The notes beneath the pieces were generated by a model. The model searched no databases. It was given only the letters and a program-made list of their open reading frames with translations, and was not told where the DNA came from. Of a DNA stretch of 64,000 nt, positions 1-12,360 are shown piece by piece. Both the position numbers and the translations under genes were made by a program. The stretch comes from Nemopilema nomurai (Eukaryota; Cnidaria; Scyphozoa; Rhizostomeae; Rhizostomatidae), in contig PEDN01001352.1 in NCBI GenBank assembly GCA_003864495.1, positions 186,001 to 250,000 on the forward strand, read 5' to 3'. Every line of letters starts with the position of its first letter. Positions within the stretch are counted from its first letter, which is position 1.

Positions 1-356
1 TGAAGTTAAACGATAGTTTCATGAACGAATAATTTTTAAAGTTAGCGTCAGATTTTATGCGAAATTTTGCTATTTGAAGTGGAATTTGTACTTTGGCTCC
101 ATTACGTTTCACTCCCATTGTCTAGACTTTGAGAATCAATTTGCTATCTTATAAGGTATGCTTTATCTGCATATCTAAGGCTAGTTTACTTTCCACTAAA
201 CCTAACATTGATGAGATTTAGGCAAGGAAGAATTGTAAAAGGCGGACTTGTAGCTTGGCAAAGCTAAAGTTACGGCTGGTTTTTTACCAACTAAATTGCA
301 CGTCGAGCCTTTAAACTGGCAGGATACTTGTCACCTCTAAAACGTTTTTTTTGTAG
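1..356. other. Probable intron of the EPG5-like gene
   Basis: No open segment flanked by convincing splice sites is visible. The stretch ends in a pyrimidine-rich acceptor (T-run followed by GTAG) that opens the first recognised EPG5 exon at 357, so it is most likely intronic. No repeat is evident. Confidence 0.45.
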
Positions 357-3300
357 AGCTATCCTGACTACAGTTATTATGCATACGCTGTTTTACAAAT
401 GGAACAAAAGTATGAGAGCAACTCTAACATTCTGAATGAAATGGCATTCAAAATGGTATTGAACAGTCAGTTGTCGGTCAATGTGGCATACAAGGTGGGT
501 TGCTGGCTCTCTAGTAGCTGATAACGAATATCTTGGCAATATCTGTCGCTGCCATGTGAATTAACGTGCGGATGGGGGCGGTGAAGGGAGAGGCAATGCC
601 ATCCCCAGGAATGTTCAATACGTTCAATCGATTTGACGCAGATTCAGAGCACTTTTGAAGGCTTGCAAAGATCAGAGACTCTTGAGCTGTTGTATTCAGA
701 ACCACCTGCAAAAGAAAGGGGCATAGGGGAGCCTGTGAACGGGGCATCAGAACATCGCTAAATTTGCCTCAATTTTTTGTAATTATCCTTATTAATGTGC
801 TACTACAACGGTTTCCTTGGAACATTTCATGGCAGTTGAAGGCGAGGAGACTCACCCCGGCTGCCCCCGTGCCCCCACGTGCGTTTTATTTCCTTGTCCC
901 TTACGTCGCGGTTTTTCGAGTATTAACATTTTTTAGGTAAAAGAATTTTGGTGTCCGAGAACATTTTTCACCCCCATGGATGTTTTTGCCTATTTGCAGA
1001 ATATATCAAACACATTGCAAAACTCTTTTAACGACTTTCAGAATCCAGAAACAGCCATAACCTTTTTCCGGCTACAGATTTGATAATTCAAACCTTCCTC
1101 ATTACAACTTTAAAGCAAAAAACTTTTTTACATTGACTTTCATTGTTTATAATAATAATTACCAATAAACCTTCCTCAAATACGACATTAACAGGCAAAA
1201 CCTTTCACCGGCTCCCACCCGTAGAGCCATCAATGTTTCTGGTCTCTGAATGTGCTTTGGAGTAATAATGTTTCTCTATCTTGTTATTGCAGAAAGTAGC
1301 CCCACTGCTAACTGCCTCGTACATACCACCGCTTCAAAATCTTTCGATTTATCGATGGGCTGAGCAGGGCCTGGCAACAGACAGCAACCATCCCATGCTT
1401 CCAATTATATGGCAACAGTTTTTCATGCTGTTCTTGCAAAAGCAAAACACTGTTGATGGGTGAGAATAATGTCTCGAATGCTATGTCTTTTTGGGAGATG
1501 TAAGAGGCGTTACATCTTAAAGATGTTCATGGGTGTTCGGTTTCTCGTTATTGCCAAATTCACTACACAAACAGGCAACATTTTCACAGCTAGAAGCAAG
1601 CCTATGATGACTGTTACCTCCACAGATCCATTACCGAGCTGTGATCTACGTCATAATTTTTAAGGCTTTACTGAAACCAAAGGGGTACCACACACGAAGA
1701 AGCTTCCGCTGCGTGTCCTTTATTGTTTCGAAGGGCGTTAAATTTTGTTCTGGCTTGCCTATTTTAGATTGCCAAGCCGGCTTGGTGTTGGAGATCGGTT
1801 TTTTGACAATGAGTTTGCCCCATTGGCCAAGAAGATGCGTGCCCATTTGTACAAATTAGCAAGCTATCACAAGGAAAAGAGCACCAAGGACGCACTAGAT
1901 GAGGATGGAGAGAATGCAGTATCAGATATCAAGTCACATATTCACGACGAAACAATGCATGCATCTCTTGCGAGGTAATGGCAACCTCAATTCATGACGA
2001 GATATTGCAATTGAAATTCTATCGACTTCAGGAATTCAAATTCGCAATACTTTAGCATCTTGGTAGGAATAATTTAACTGGAAAACATTACTGCTAAGAT
2101 TACGCAATTTATATAATTGCGTAGTAGCACCTGCTAGTTGTATATGGGATGGCTGATGGCGATTGAAACTCTTTCTACGCCCAACCAGAGTACCTCTACA
2201 CTTGCTATAAATTTTTGTTAATTGTGAGAGGTTGTACAATTGTTTTTATTTGTTTCATTATAACCAGCTTGTACCAAGCTATGGCTCTGTGGATTGAAGA
2301 GCCTCGCCTTCATGATCCAGATATTTTTCTTGATGCGTTGCCGGAGATATACAAGCCAAAGGAGATAGAGAAGATTTTCCAAGGCGAAGATGTAAGACAA
2401 TTTGCTATACTTTGCTATACGTGTCATCTGTCAAGCTCTCGGGTCCCTGTTTGCAGTTGACTAAATGTAACTATTTTGACCCGAAAAGTGGGAGGCTTTT
2501 TAATACACAAGGTAAGCAGGACTTCCCAGGTTTAAAGTCGCCAGGAGTCAAGTCTATTTTAGTTGCTTCGAACTTGATCTGATTTTTATGCACTTTGCGT
2601 ATTTCTATGAAACTTTTGAGTAAAGAAGAATGCCAGTATTACCAGTATTACAGTAGTAAAGCTTGATACCTTGCAACAAGTGACAGCCATGCAAACTGCT
2701 CGCATACAAAGTTAAACAGCTAATAGCCTCACAACCTTTCCTCAGTGGCACTATATCGTAGCCTTTTGGCTTTCTGCAGACGGCGATTGTATAAGAAAAT
2801 ATTAAGTGTAAGTGTTCATATAAGAAAGATTAAAATTTTTGATAAAAGTTTTGTTTCATTGTAGAAATAATGGGTTTAGCTCAATGCTAAGGGAAGAACG
2901 TGTTTAAAAAGTTTCCCTATCCATTATGAAATTACGCAAAGTTCTGTTTTTCTATCAGAATTGTGAACTCCGGGAAATACTGTTTCGGAGTTTTTTAGTG
3001 AGAGTATGAATTAATGTGGAGGCCTTGTTGATTTCTTGCTAATTCCATTACCAGTGGTTTTTTAGTTTTCTAAATCCTTGTGAAGCTAGTTTTGACATTT
3101 GAAAGGGCTGCTTGTAAATTACTTGGAAGAGTTTGCGTAGGTAAATGAATTGAAGTCCGCCAATTTATAGTTCACAATTCATTTACATATTTCCGTACCA
3201 CTAGCATTACTTCTTCGTAGTCACGTCACGAGACAAAACACTTGCAAGTCTTCTCTCTCTGTCCAAAAACCAATTGTTCTTTCATTTGTTATTGTTTATT

Positions 3301-6300
3301 TGTTTTTGTTTGTTTGTTTTTGTTTGTTTTTCACGCGTATGGCTTTCGTTCCTGCTTGCTCTCTTACTCATGTTTCGTCTTGTCTCTCTAGACGCTATGG
3401 TTGCAGTATGTCGACCAAAAGTGCATAGACAAAGAGATGGAATCCTTGCTTTCCATGTTGGCCATGTCCCTTACGAAATCTGCCAAGACCAGAACACACA
3501 ATAGAATGCTGGAAGACTCGCAACAACAGCAACCAACAGGTATTTTTATCAAATTGGTTCTACATCCACTTTGACCAAAGCCAAATATTATGTCAACTTG
3601 TGTTGCACTTTTTGTTTATCTACTGTTGATTATTTGGTATAGTAGTAAGGTGGTCGGCTAACGAACTGTTTGAGTGACTGAATGAAGATAGTCTAGCATC
3701 TAGGAAGCTGCATTGCCGTTTCCATAAACATTTCAATGCACCCTTTAAGTAAATCGGATATTTAGCTTTCTCTACTCACCTGATTGTGAAGGTTTCCGGT
3801 GTTATGGGAGCCAGCTACTGACGACTAATGACAGACAGAAGAAAGTTAATCCTTATTGGAGAAGTTACAATTCCCGAGGTTTAAACCGACTCAAGTTCAT
3901 AAGATCTCAAGGCAGTATCACGTACACCTTTTGAACGCTTTTTATTATTTCCGAAGCAGAAAGCGGTAATGATTTGATGGATTTCCAGAATGTGTTTTTC
4001 TTTGCCGATTGATGTTTAATTGTTGCAGTATAGTTAAGGCCGCCGAAAGGGGGGCACGGGAGGAAGGGTTGGACCTCATAATGTTGGACCAAAGTGGTAA
4101 AGGTCCTTCAGCTTCAGCTTTGCCCCATGGCCTCCAAATCCTCTAGGCGGCCCTGATTTTAGCTGTTGCCGTTAACTTAGCAGTGTGCTCTGGCATTGCA
4201 GCTAGTCAACGAATCGTCAAAAGACTAAGTCGAGAGAACAAGCCTAGGCCACTTTCCTGCGCAGTGGCATGCCCAGCTCCAGTTGAGGATGTCTCGGTGC
4301 AGCTGCTGCTCGCTCGTCCCAGGCTCATTCAAGAGCTGAATGACGATTTGCAAAGGGTGTTGTTGTTCGCCAAGCGAATGGCTGTTGACCTTGACGAACA
4401 CATTGCTTTAGACGAAGAGTACTCCGAGACACTTGAAGACCTCTATGAGAATCTTCTGGTGCAGGAGATTCTACACGTGACGTGTGATTCGAAGAAGCAG
4501 GGATGCGCGGGACCTGCTAGTGTTGTAGCAAGAGTAAGTGAAAATTCCAAGAATTACGAAGTTGATGTTGTTGTTGAAGTTTAGTTCCTCTACGGAAATA
4601 AACGCTGCCGATTGCAATTCTATTTATTTTGCTAGATAGTGAACCTTTCAAGGCACACATAGATCAAATATCAAGTTCATTTCTTTGATTGTAACAGAAG
4701 ATCTTTTAACCTGGAAGGATGCCAGATTTATTGCCTTTAGACGTTGAACAGTGCCAATTTGCATTATGAAATGATGATATGTACGAAATTTTTAAGTACT
4801 CAGAAAAGCATTTGAAGGATCGAAATGCGCGGAGGCTGGAAGAGAACCGAAACACGTGGGAACGGAACATTGAAAGCCTTACAAAGCCTCTTCCTAATGA
4901 CCTCTGCACAGGAGCTGTTTATGTGGAAAGGGTGATAACGAAGCTTCTCAAAAGCTTGGAGTATGGAAATGCTGATCAGAAGGAGCTTCTCAAAGATGCA
5001 GGCACTCAACTGTTTTACCTTTTGGCCTCTCTCATAAACAATGACGTCAAAAACTGCCCGCCTGCCATTCAGTTCCTCTCTTCAAGTACGGAAGTACTGG
5101 GAAAGGTGCGTACGCAAAAGGCCTTCTCCTTGCATCGCCTTTGAACATTAGCGTGGACACTGTTTGTATTATACTCGTCATAGTGATGTTTGAAACTGAA
5201 CGCAAAATCAGAATTGAGCTGAAAAATGATTGCATTTATACCAGTATCTGTAGTTTTCGCATTATGTTATTGTCCTTGTTTATAATTTCATGTTGACTTA
5301 CGCATATTTTCTTTTGGTTTTCATTCTTCTTTGCTCGCGTGAATCGATGTCTTGTTTCAAGACGGAATTGCTTCTTTTTCAAGGATCTAATCGCTGACAA
5401 CGAGACACAACAGCCAAGACTCATCAAAGCCATCTTCTCAGAAGAAGCAAGCGTGAGCTTCCTTGCGCCCCATTTCAGCCCCCACCCCAACATGCGATCC
5501 TTCTTGAACCTTTACGCCTCAGTGTCTGCTTCATCTTCTCCAAAAACAACAACGACGTCATTCGTGCTGCTTTCCAAATTCGACGTGAGGGCCTGGTTGG
5601 CACTTGAGCCGTCTTTATCCGAATGCATTTTCTTTGCTCGAGCAGTTGTATCGGCCGTCGCAGAGTTTGGAAAGGAACCCCCTGACGAGCTAGGGATGCT
5701 TCTCGGCCTGTACCGTTCCCACTTTGCTTGCGTGCTCCGTCACAAGTTTCCAAGGCAGTACAGCGAGGTTCTGCGCCTGGTGACTGATGCGTCCGATAAA
5801 GAGACCCTCCCTTTCCAGTGCTGGGCCGATTTCCTGACTGGGATACACTGTGACAGTGACGAAGGACCATTGTCACCGCCATACGAGCTTGTGGAACTTG
5901 GAATCGATGATCTGCTTGGCACTGTCGACTGGTTCGTAGGTGTGTTTGCCAAAATCAGTCAGGACCGGTACCACTCAAATTCGAAGCTGTACGCGGCATG
6001 GAAGCTCTATATCCCATACGTTGCCAGATTTTTGACGTTCTTATTCACTAAAACGGTGGTTCACTATGACTCCAGTGGCTTCCCGTCATCTATCGCCAGA
6101 GAAAGGTACGTTTTCTTGAACTCGTGTCTCGTGACAAGAAATCCTAAACAAGTCTCTGAGCCAATACGTACACTAACAGAACACTCTTGTTGTGCTTTTT
6201 ATGACATTGTGCTTTTGCTTTCAGAAATGCGTTTGCGTATAGAGTTTTTTAGGGTTTATATTTTTGTATAAATGTCTTACATATGCATTTAGATGTTAGT

Positions 6301-8804
6301 AAGAGGTGCAATACGCTGCGTGTATATATGGTTTTGTTGCAAAACCAAGCCTTGTTGATGCATATTCATTACTGGTATGTGTCAGGCTGTTAGCTAATGA
6401 ACTTTTGTTAAACTACGCTCTGTTTAAAGTCGTCTGATGAAAATGGCTCTGTTGGCAACGTATTTTTATGATTTTCGCTACTTGACAGTCTTAATCAATT
6501 GCTTTCATTCCCAGGTTCCTAAGTAACACATGGAATCAGATTTTCTCAGTCTACCGTCCGTGGATTGTCCCACACAAATCAGACAAGTCGTGGCCTGTGC
6601 TTTTCGTCGAAGACAGTCTAATTCTCGTGCAATCATTCACGGAGTCGTGTCGGATCCTAGCCGACTTCACGGCTTTCAATTCTGACTACAACACTGGCCT
6701 CAACATGGTGTGGACATTTTACTGTGCAGAAGTCGCGTTGGCTCTGAATCAGGAAAACTCGCTGGAAATTTATCACGGTCTTCTGGCCACTTTGCCATGG
6801 CAATCGTTTTATCCATCTACACACGACCTGGCACGCATGCTAGAGGCATGTTTTTTATGGAAATTTCACCTTCAGTAATGGTTTTTGTATTTTCATGAGC
6901 TAATTATGAATAAAAGCATCCATTTTCAGCTCGTTTGAAACCTGGTTTATGTTTCTAGAATGGAAATCTAAGTTCTGGTAATTGTTAGTGAGATTAAACT
7001 CAAATATTCAGCTGCAGAATACAAATCAGAATTAATTTATATATCATGGCGCCATTTTAGCTAGAAAAACTAATTTGAACCCTTTTTAGAAACTGCAAGT
7101 TTGATATGTATATTTTTTACTTTACTACTTTTTACTTTTCCAGCTTTACAACGTCAACAGCGCGGCATTCCAGTTCCTTGGCACCATTCTGTGTGGCCTT
7201 AAATGGACTCTGCCAATAAAGAAGTACGAAAAGCTTGGTTCCTCGGAGCGTTTAGTCGATTATCTTCTTGTTATTCTGAGGACATTCACGACACTATCAA
7301 CCATTAAGCCTTTTATGGCAAAGATGCAGTCGAAATTCGAGGATGTAGCAAACGATCTTGTTTCCTTTTCCTGGAGCTATGTCGGTGCTGAGATGGTCGA
7401 GAATGTGTGTGGCTGGTTTGCTGAGAACTGCGATCAAATTGCTGTGCTTGAAAACGATGCTTACAAGAACACCATTATCAAGATTTTCAAGGTTGCCTGC
7501 TACTTCGCGGGGTCCAGGAAAGATTCGGCAGATGACCACATAAACACAAAGCAGAATATTTATGTCCAGATGATTGTCAGAATAGTGGTGCGTGCTGCTG
7601 GTTCAAGCGACTTTGATCCAATGAAAGTTGGTAACATTGTCTCAACTCTTCTGGCTGACATGGAACGCTGGGGACCAACTCATTCGCGAGATGACCAAAC
7701 TAGATTGTATATATCCTTTTTGATTCTACTTAACTCTATCGAATCGACTTCTCTAATCAAAGATCAGATCTTTAATTTCCTGACAAACACGAATAGTGAT
7801 GTGGCAATAATCAGTATGCTCTCTGCTGGGTACCGTGTTTTAGCGAGTCTGGACCATCTGGTCGAACTATCCGATGTCGCAATTGAGTGCTTTTTCAACC
7901 GACAATCAGAGGAGGATCTAGGCCAGGCCTGGACGCGGATCTTGGAAGTGTTTCTTGTGCCGGAGCTGAATCAAGACCAGTTTGTTCGGAAGGCACTTGC
8001 GAGGCAATCCCTGCTCACTGTCTATGTCTACAATCTGCAGCGGCTTCCATTGTCAGGCAGCTCCAGCGAGGACCTTGCCATACTAACAGAGACATTTCAC
8101 TGGTGTATGCAGTTGCCACCATCTCCGCTTTGCCCCGAGAAGACACTGTTGATTTGGTGGCAAATATTGAAGGGAGTGCAGAGGCAAGTGTTTGGGCACA
8201 CGGAGGAGCGCGAGTATGGCAGCCTTGCGCGATACCTTACGTCCTTTGCGAATTCGTGCCACCAATATTGCGAGGATAAATCATACACAGGGATACTAGG
8301 GGCCATTGGTCTCGGAAAGAAGAGCTCATTTTCGCCACAGTAAGTTGCAAGCTTGTTCTGTTATTTGAATATTGTTTGACAATGAGGTATATACTGATTT
8401 AATTATTTATTTTGCTTGCCCAGTTTCGTGCAGCTAACCTTGATTTTCTGTTTAGATTCAGGTTGATAGCTCGAAGCCTGCACGTGTTTATACTGGCACA
8501 AATTCCTCATTCGGGTGCAAAATTGCGCTGCTACCCAAATGCCCCAGGTGACGTCATGGGTCACGTTGGTACGGTGAATCGAGAGGCCAAGACAGCCCTG
8601 CAGAATTTATCGAATTTGAAGAAGAACAAGGCGTATGCAGCGCTTAAAGAAGAAATTGAATGGCTTTCTGACTTCATATCAGATCCCAAAAAATGTTTAT
8701 TAAACGCGGACGAAGTTCTCCTTTACACATGCAAAAGATTCTACCCGAAAGTAAGCTATATAACAGCGATGATCAAAGAGGAGTCAAAAACACAAATATC
8801 GTAG
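357..8804 (+). CDS. EPG5: EPG5-like autophagosome-lysosome tethering protein, C-terminal half (12 exons)
   Basis: EPG5 is a very large Rab7 effector that tethers autophagosomes to late endosomes and lysosomes; this is its C-terminal part, about 1,380 residues. Exons read from splice sites: 357-494, 609-734 (tentative), 1293-1459, 1768-1974, 2268-2391, 3392-3539, 4202-4533, 4797-5105, 5384-6105, 6515-6845, 7144-8339, 8456-8804. Phases agree across all junctions and the summed length is a multiple of three. Family-like stretches include the HPMLPIIWQQFF segment (exon 3), LYQAMALWIEEPRLHDPD (exon 5), TLWLQYVDQKCI (exon 6), the PPAIQFLSSSTEVLG segment (exon 8) and the leucine-rich C-terminus. All recognition is from remembered family similarity, not an alignment. 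The protein looks alpha-helical with no clear membrane segment. The 5' half lies outside the window. One intron uses a GC donor at 6846. An MMS22L identity was considered and dropped. Confidence 0.75.
609..734 (+). CDS. EPG5: Tentative EPG5 exon
   Basis: The acceptor CCCCAG ends at 608. The segment is open for 42 codons in the phase required by both neighbouring exons and would end at a weak donor (CCT|GTGAAC) at 735. Phase compatibility is the main support; no family motif was recognised. If it is not an exon, the exons at 357-494 and 1293-1459 still join in frame. Confidence 0.4.
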
Positions 8805-8871
8805 CTTTGGTCGCATTGTGCTCTGCATCCGTTGACAGCCTTTTCCTTGCCAGCTCATTCGCCTTTCCTTA

Positions 8872-8877
8872 AATAAA
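8872..8877 (+). promoter_or_regulatory. Polyadenylation signal for the EPG5-like gene
   Basis: A canonical AATAAA lies about 70 bases after the stop codon at 8802-8804, giving a short 3' UTR. Confidence 0.65.
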
Positions 8878-9840
8878 CATTCTTAACCAATGATGTTTAA
8901 AATTACTTTTTGTTGTGTTAGGCCTTCTTCGTAATTGCCACACTGCTAATTGTACATACACGGCTCCTCGCTGGTATTATACAATATATAGGGTGCTATT
9001 CTAACACGAAAACCGCAAAGACATGTGTTTACCATTTTTACCTTTTGTATTCAGACCCAAAAGTATCAATTAAAAAGCACTTCTTTGCTATTTGTCCTCT
9101 TTCCTAGCTCTCTGTCTGCTTCAAAAAATGACTAATTTCCAACGATAACTCCCCCTAGTTCTCCATTCCCCACCCCCCCCCCCCCAATAATGGTCCCCCA
9201 ATAACCTCTGATACATCAAAAGTTTTAACCTTATATAGAGGAGTTTACAGTATGCCAATTTTTGTAATTCTTTCTCTCTCGTACACGGACCATATGCCAT
9301 AGAGTAATATTGATCAGTTTAGCCTTACTAACTACACTCATTTTTGTATAGTCATGTAACTTACGAACAAGCTCTATGTCAATGTCATTTTGTGGTCGTC
9401 AAAGACAGATTGTTGGTGCAAAGAGACGATAGCAGCAAACGTTTTCGTTGCAAGGTTTCATGGCCTTGTTAACGTTAGCAATATATTGGCAACACTGTGA
9501 CCCCTTTTTTTAGCCGGCTGTTCAACTTCATGGCACAGTCGAGTTGTAGGCACGACACTTGCCTGGTAATTATATTGTAATTTGAGTCTTGTTGAATTGA
9601 ATCGTCCAACTTGCCCTTAGTGTAACAAATGTTGCCTCACATCTAAATTTTAAATCTAGGGGTTAATTTTTACCAATTTTGTGCCTTGAATCCCCCCGTC
9701 TTCGTTGTGTGTACGTTAGTGAGTTTGCGTTTTTCGATTTTCATCCTTTTCGCCGTTTTAGGAATAATCACAAGCTTTATACCAATATTTTGTACCGTTG
9801 CATCGAGAAATTGAGAAAAATACAAATTTTTGCAAAATAT
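8878..9840. other. Convergent intergenic region
   Basis: This is the spacer between the 3' ends of the EPG5-like and REEP-like genes. It contains a 13-base C-run at 9173-9185 in a pyrimidine-rich context. I see no coding potential. Confidence 0.5.
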
Positions 9841-9846
9841 TTTATT
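9841..9846 (-). promoter_or_regulatory. Possible polyadenylation signal for the REEP-like gene
   Basis: AATAAA on the minus strand, about 160 bases downstream of the REEP-like stop codon. Confidence 0.45.
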
Positions 9847-10006
9847 GACTGATATGAATTTCAATTGTTTGTAGATATGTATGTATTAAAATTGTTCGTT
9901 AAATAGCCAGAATTTGTCTTTGTTGTGATGATTCATAAATAATCAAATGCCTTAAGTGTTCATTGTATGCACTTCACCCTTCACCTTTCCAACTGAAAAA
10001 GAAATC

Positions 10007-10693
10007 CTAGTCTTCTTTATCATTGCAGTTTTCATCGACTACATTGATTACATTTTTGCTGAGATTTGCCATCTCGGTAGTCGCCATGTTGAAAGCTGAT
10101 TCCATTTGCTCTTGGTGGTGCAGAAAGAAAGGTTGGATGAGTTTAGAGTAGACGAAGTGGCTTCCATTTCCTTCGTACGGAGACATGCACCAAATGATAA
10201 AGAAGGTACGCAGTAAAAAGTAGGCCGGCAGAATACTGAGGATTCTTCCGGCGAAATACTCGGTCAGTATCAAAGTGCTGTAGACAATCCAGTATGTAAG
10301 CCAAGTCTCTCTGTACTCTTCACTGTTCGTCTCTTTCGCCTTTATTGAGCAGTACAGCGGATAGGCCAAGCTTATGAAGTCGCTTGATATGGATGCAAAG
10401 TATGACGTCACGATGTAGAGAAATACCACAAATGCAACGCCTAGCAAAACGTGGTCTTTCCGAATGCCTGTGATGCCTTCGATATACACGAGCTTTTTAG
10501 CCAAGGCTGGATACTTCAGTTGCAATTGTTTATCAAGCATCAGCCAGAATTCCGTCCATTTCTGCTTCAATAATTTACGCATGGCGACGGTGCTGGATCG
10601 CTGTTTTGGAGCGGAGCAAGTTGGCATCTGAGTTCGCCGCCACTTATTGCCAACTGAAGGCAATCGAGCTCTGTTGTCGTTATCCAGTTTCAT
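10007..10693 (-). CDS. REEP5: REEP5/6-like (TB2/DP1/HVA22 family) ER-shaping protein, single exon
   Basis: REEP5/6, DP1 and Yop1 proteins insert hydrophobic hairpins into the ER membrane and stabilise high-curvature tubules. The 228-residue ORF has the family order: a helical lead-in, two hydrophobic segments near residues 82-118, the YPLYCSIKA signature at 111-119, WLTYWIVY at 131-138 and a second hydrophobic block to about 170. The IIWCMSP motif and a LIQPFFLHHQ-type amphipathic helix follow, then an acidic tail. The family is usually about 190 residues. The first 37 residues here are basic and without family resemblance, so Met38 (codon starting at 10582) is a plausible alternative start. 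No intron interrupts it. REEP5 versus REEP6 cannot be decided by eye. Confidence 0.88.
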   Translation of the reverse strand: MKLDNDNRARLPSVGNKWRRTQMPTCSAPKQRSSTVAMRKLLKQKWTEFWLMLDKQLQLKYPALAKKLVYIEGITGIRKDHVLLGVAFVVFLYIVTSYFASISSDFISLAYPLYCSIKAKETNSEEYRETWLTYWIVYSTLILTEYFAGRILSILPAYFLLRTFFIIWCMSPYEGNGSHFVYSKLIQPFFLHHQEQMESAFNMATTEMANLSKNVINVVDENCNDKED

Positions 10694-10694
10694 G

Positions 10695-10708
10695 ATTTGA
10701 CGTCAAAT
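10695..10708. promoter_or_regulatory. CRE-type palindrome at the REEP-like 5' end
   Basis: A 14-base perfect palindrome, ATTTGACGTCAAAT, contains the CREB/ATF site TGACGTCA at 10698-10705. It sits immediately upstream of the first ATG on the minus strand. It could be a promoter element if translation starts at Met38, or lie in the 5' UTR. Confidence 0.4.
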
Positions 10709-12360
10709 GAAAGTTTTACGATGAAAGTCTCGGTTTTCTCCGAATCAGAGAAGACGCTAGTTATTCTCTTAATTTCAGTAAACACTCTATTCCTCCGCTG
10801 TGTATTCTCAAGCTCATCCTCATCGCCTTTTACAAAGAATCTTTCTCCCAAATGCCCCAGTTAAAAACAACTTTAATAGTAGTATTTATGCTTGAAAGGT
10901 TTTTAAATCGCAAATTGTATTACGCCTGCATCCATAAAAGAGGGCTTAGTGTTGACGCTAAGCTATCTTAAACATTATGTCGTTCTTCCTTTGTTCTTTT
11001 ATGGCAGCCTTATCGCTTAGTGGATGTCCAAACACGTTCTCTACAGTAAGCAAAGACTGTTCTCTTCATTCAGTAAAGACCTTTTTCCTTTTGGATTCTG
11101 CTTGCTGTCAACAAACTCCAAATCCTTTTCCTCTTTAAGTTTCATTGTTGAAGCTCAATGCTAGCCATTGCAGGATAGTGTTGCAAATTACAACTTCCTT
11201 GCTTTTGCAAAGGGACACACTGCACGAAAAGGATGTTTACTTGCGCGAAGGAAACTACCCTCTACCACCAAAACTGACATCGTTGGCTAGTTACCCTCAT
11301 CTTTGATGAAATAGTTTTGGCATTGTGCCATTCTTTGACCACAAAAAAAACTGCTGCTCAGATTCCGTGATTGGGTAAACAAGCATTATAGTCGGAGATC
11401 TAGTTTACTTTCTATTAGTGAAGGACAATCAACTTCGAAGTTTGGAAATTTTGAGAAAAAGTCCATAAAACTTCTTGGTTTCCTTAATATGGCTGAAACT
11501 TTCCAAAGCTCTGGCTTTTGTTCCTTCTGAAGCACATACGCTCCCTTCTTGGATGCAAATTGATCTTGTGCGAAATAAAGAAATTAAGTGTCCAAGACGT
11601 TGTAGAGACAACATTTTCAAAATTTCAGTTTTTGTTGAAAGGTGGAAGTAATTTTTTGGTTTTTGATATTAAAAAAATGCTATATTAATAATTACTTGCA
11701 TTCACCTAACTGAAATAGTCACAACTTTCTTGTTTAGGCGATCAAAGTCCTTTTGCAGGGCTTTACCTAATATCGGGAAGGGGGTGTGGCTTTTAAGCAC
11801 CCTAAAGGTTTGAAAGTCATTCTGACCATCCGAGTTAGCCTCATTTAGAAATTGCTTTTCCGTGAGGCAACTTTAGACCAGGATCAACATTATTTTGCGC
11901 ATTAATGGGGCATGCAATGCAGCTCCCTTAGCCCTCCAGCAGGTACGACACTGCTTTATGGTAAAATATGTATAGAAATACTGTGTTGATCAATAGTCCA
12001 AGTTAGTTTTTCAATTGAAATGAACCTTTCAACAAGAAGGGGGTCCTTTTCAAGAGAGAGGCAGTCCGCCATTGTTACAAATGCGGAGGGGGACAAGCGT
12101 TGACTTTCGAAGGGCCTTCATTCAAAAGCTGAAATATTTGACCAGAAAACGGTAGGGAATGAAGTTACAACCTTTCAAATAAACACCTGACTATTACATG
12201 TCAGAACCATGTCAGAATAGTCTCATAGCCAGCAAGAGGCTAGTTCGTGATACATGAAGTAACATAACTTAATGTTTCTTCAAGTTGTCAACAGGACAGG
12301 AAAGACGGGAAGAGGTGACAAAATGTGTCTAAAGCAATCACTTCTATAATGTGACAGAAG
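10709..12360. other. Intergenic region between divergent REEP-like and MAD2L2 genes
   Basis: It lies between the 5' ends of two divergently oriented genes and so should hold both promoters. No TATA box or other clear element was recognised apart from the CRE palindrome at its left edge, and there is no coding potential. Confidence 0.4.

Noticed and set aside
511..747. 78-codon minus-strand ORF
   Set aside because: It is antisense to a segment that fits an EPG5 exon in phase, and has no motif.
5475..5882. 135-codon minus-strand ORF
   Set aside because: Shadow of the long EPG5 exon 5384-6105 on the opposite strand.
357..8804. MMS22L as identity of the multi-exon gene at 0.4-8.8 kb
   Set aside because: Helical repeat character and length suggested it at first, but no stretch matched what I recall of MMS22L. 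Several exons in consistent order resemble EPG5, including its C-terminus.
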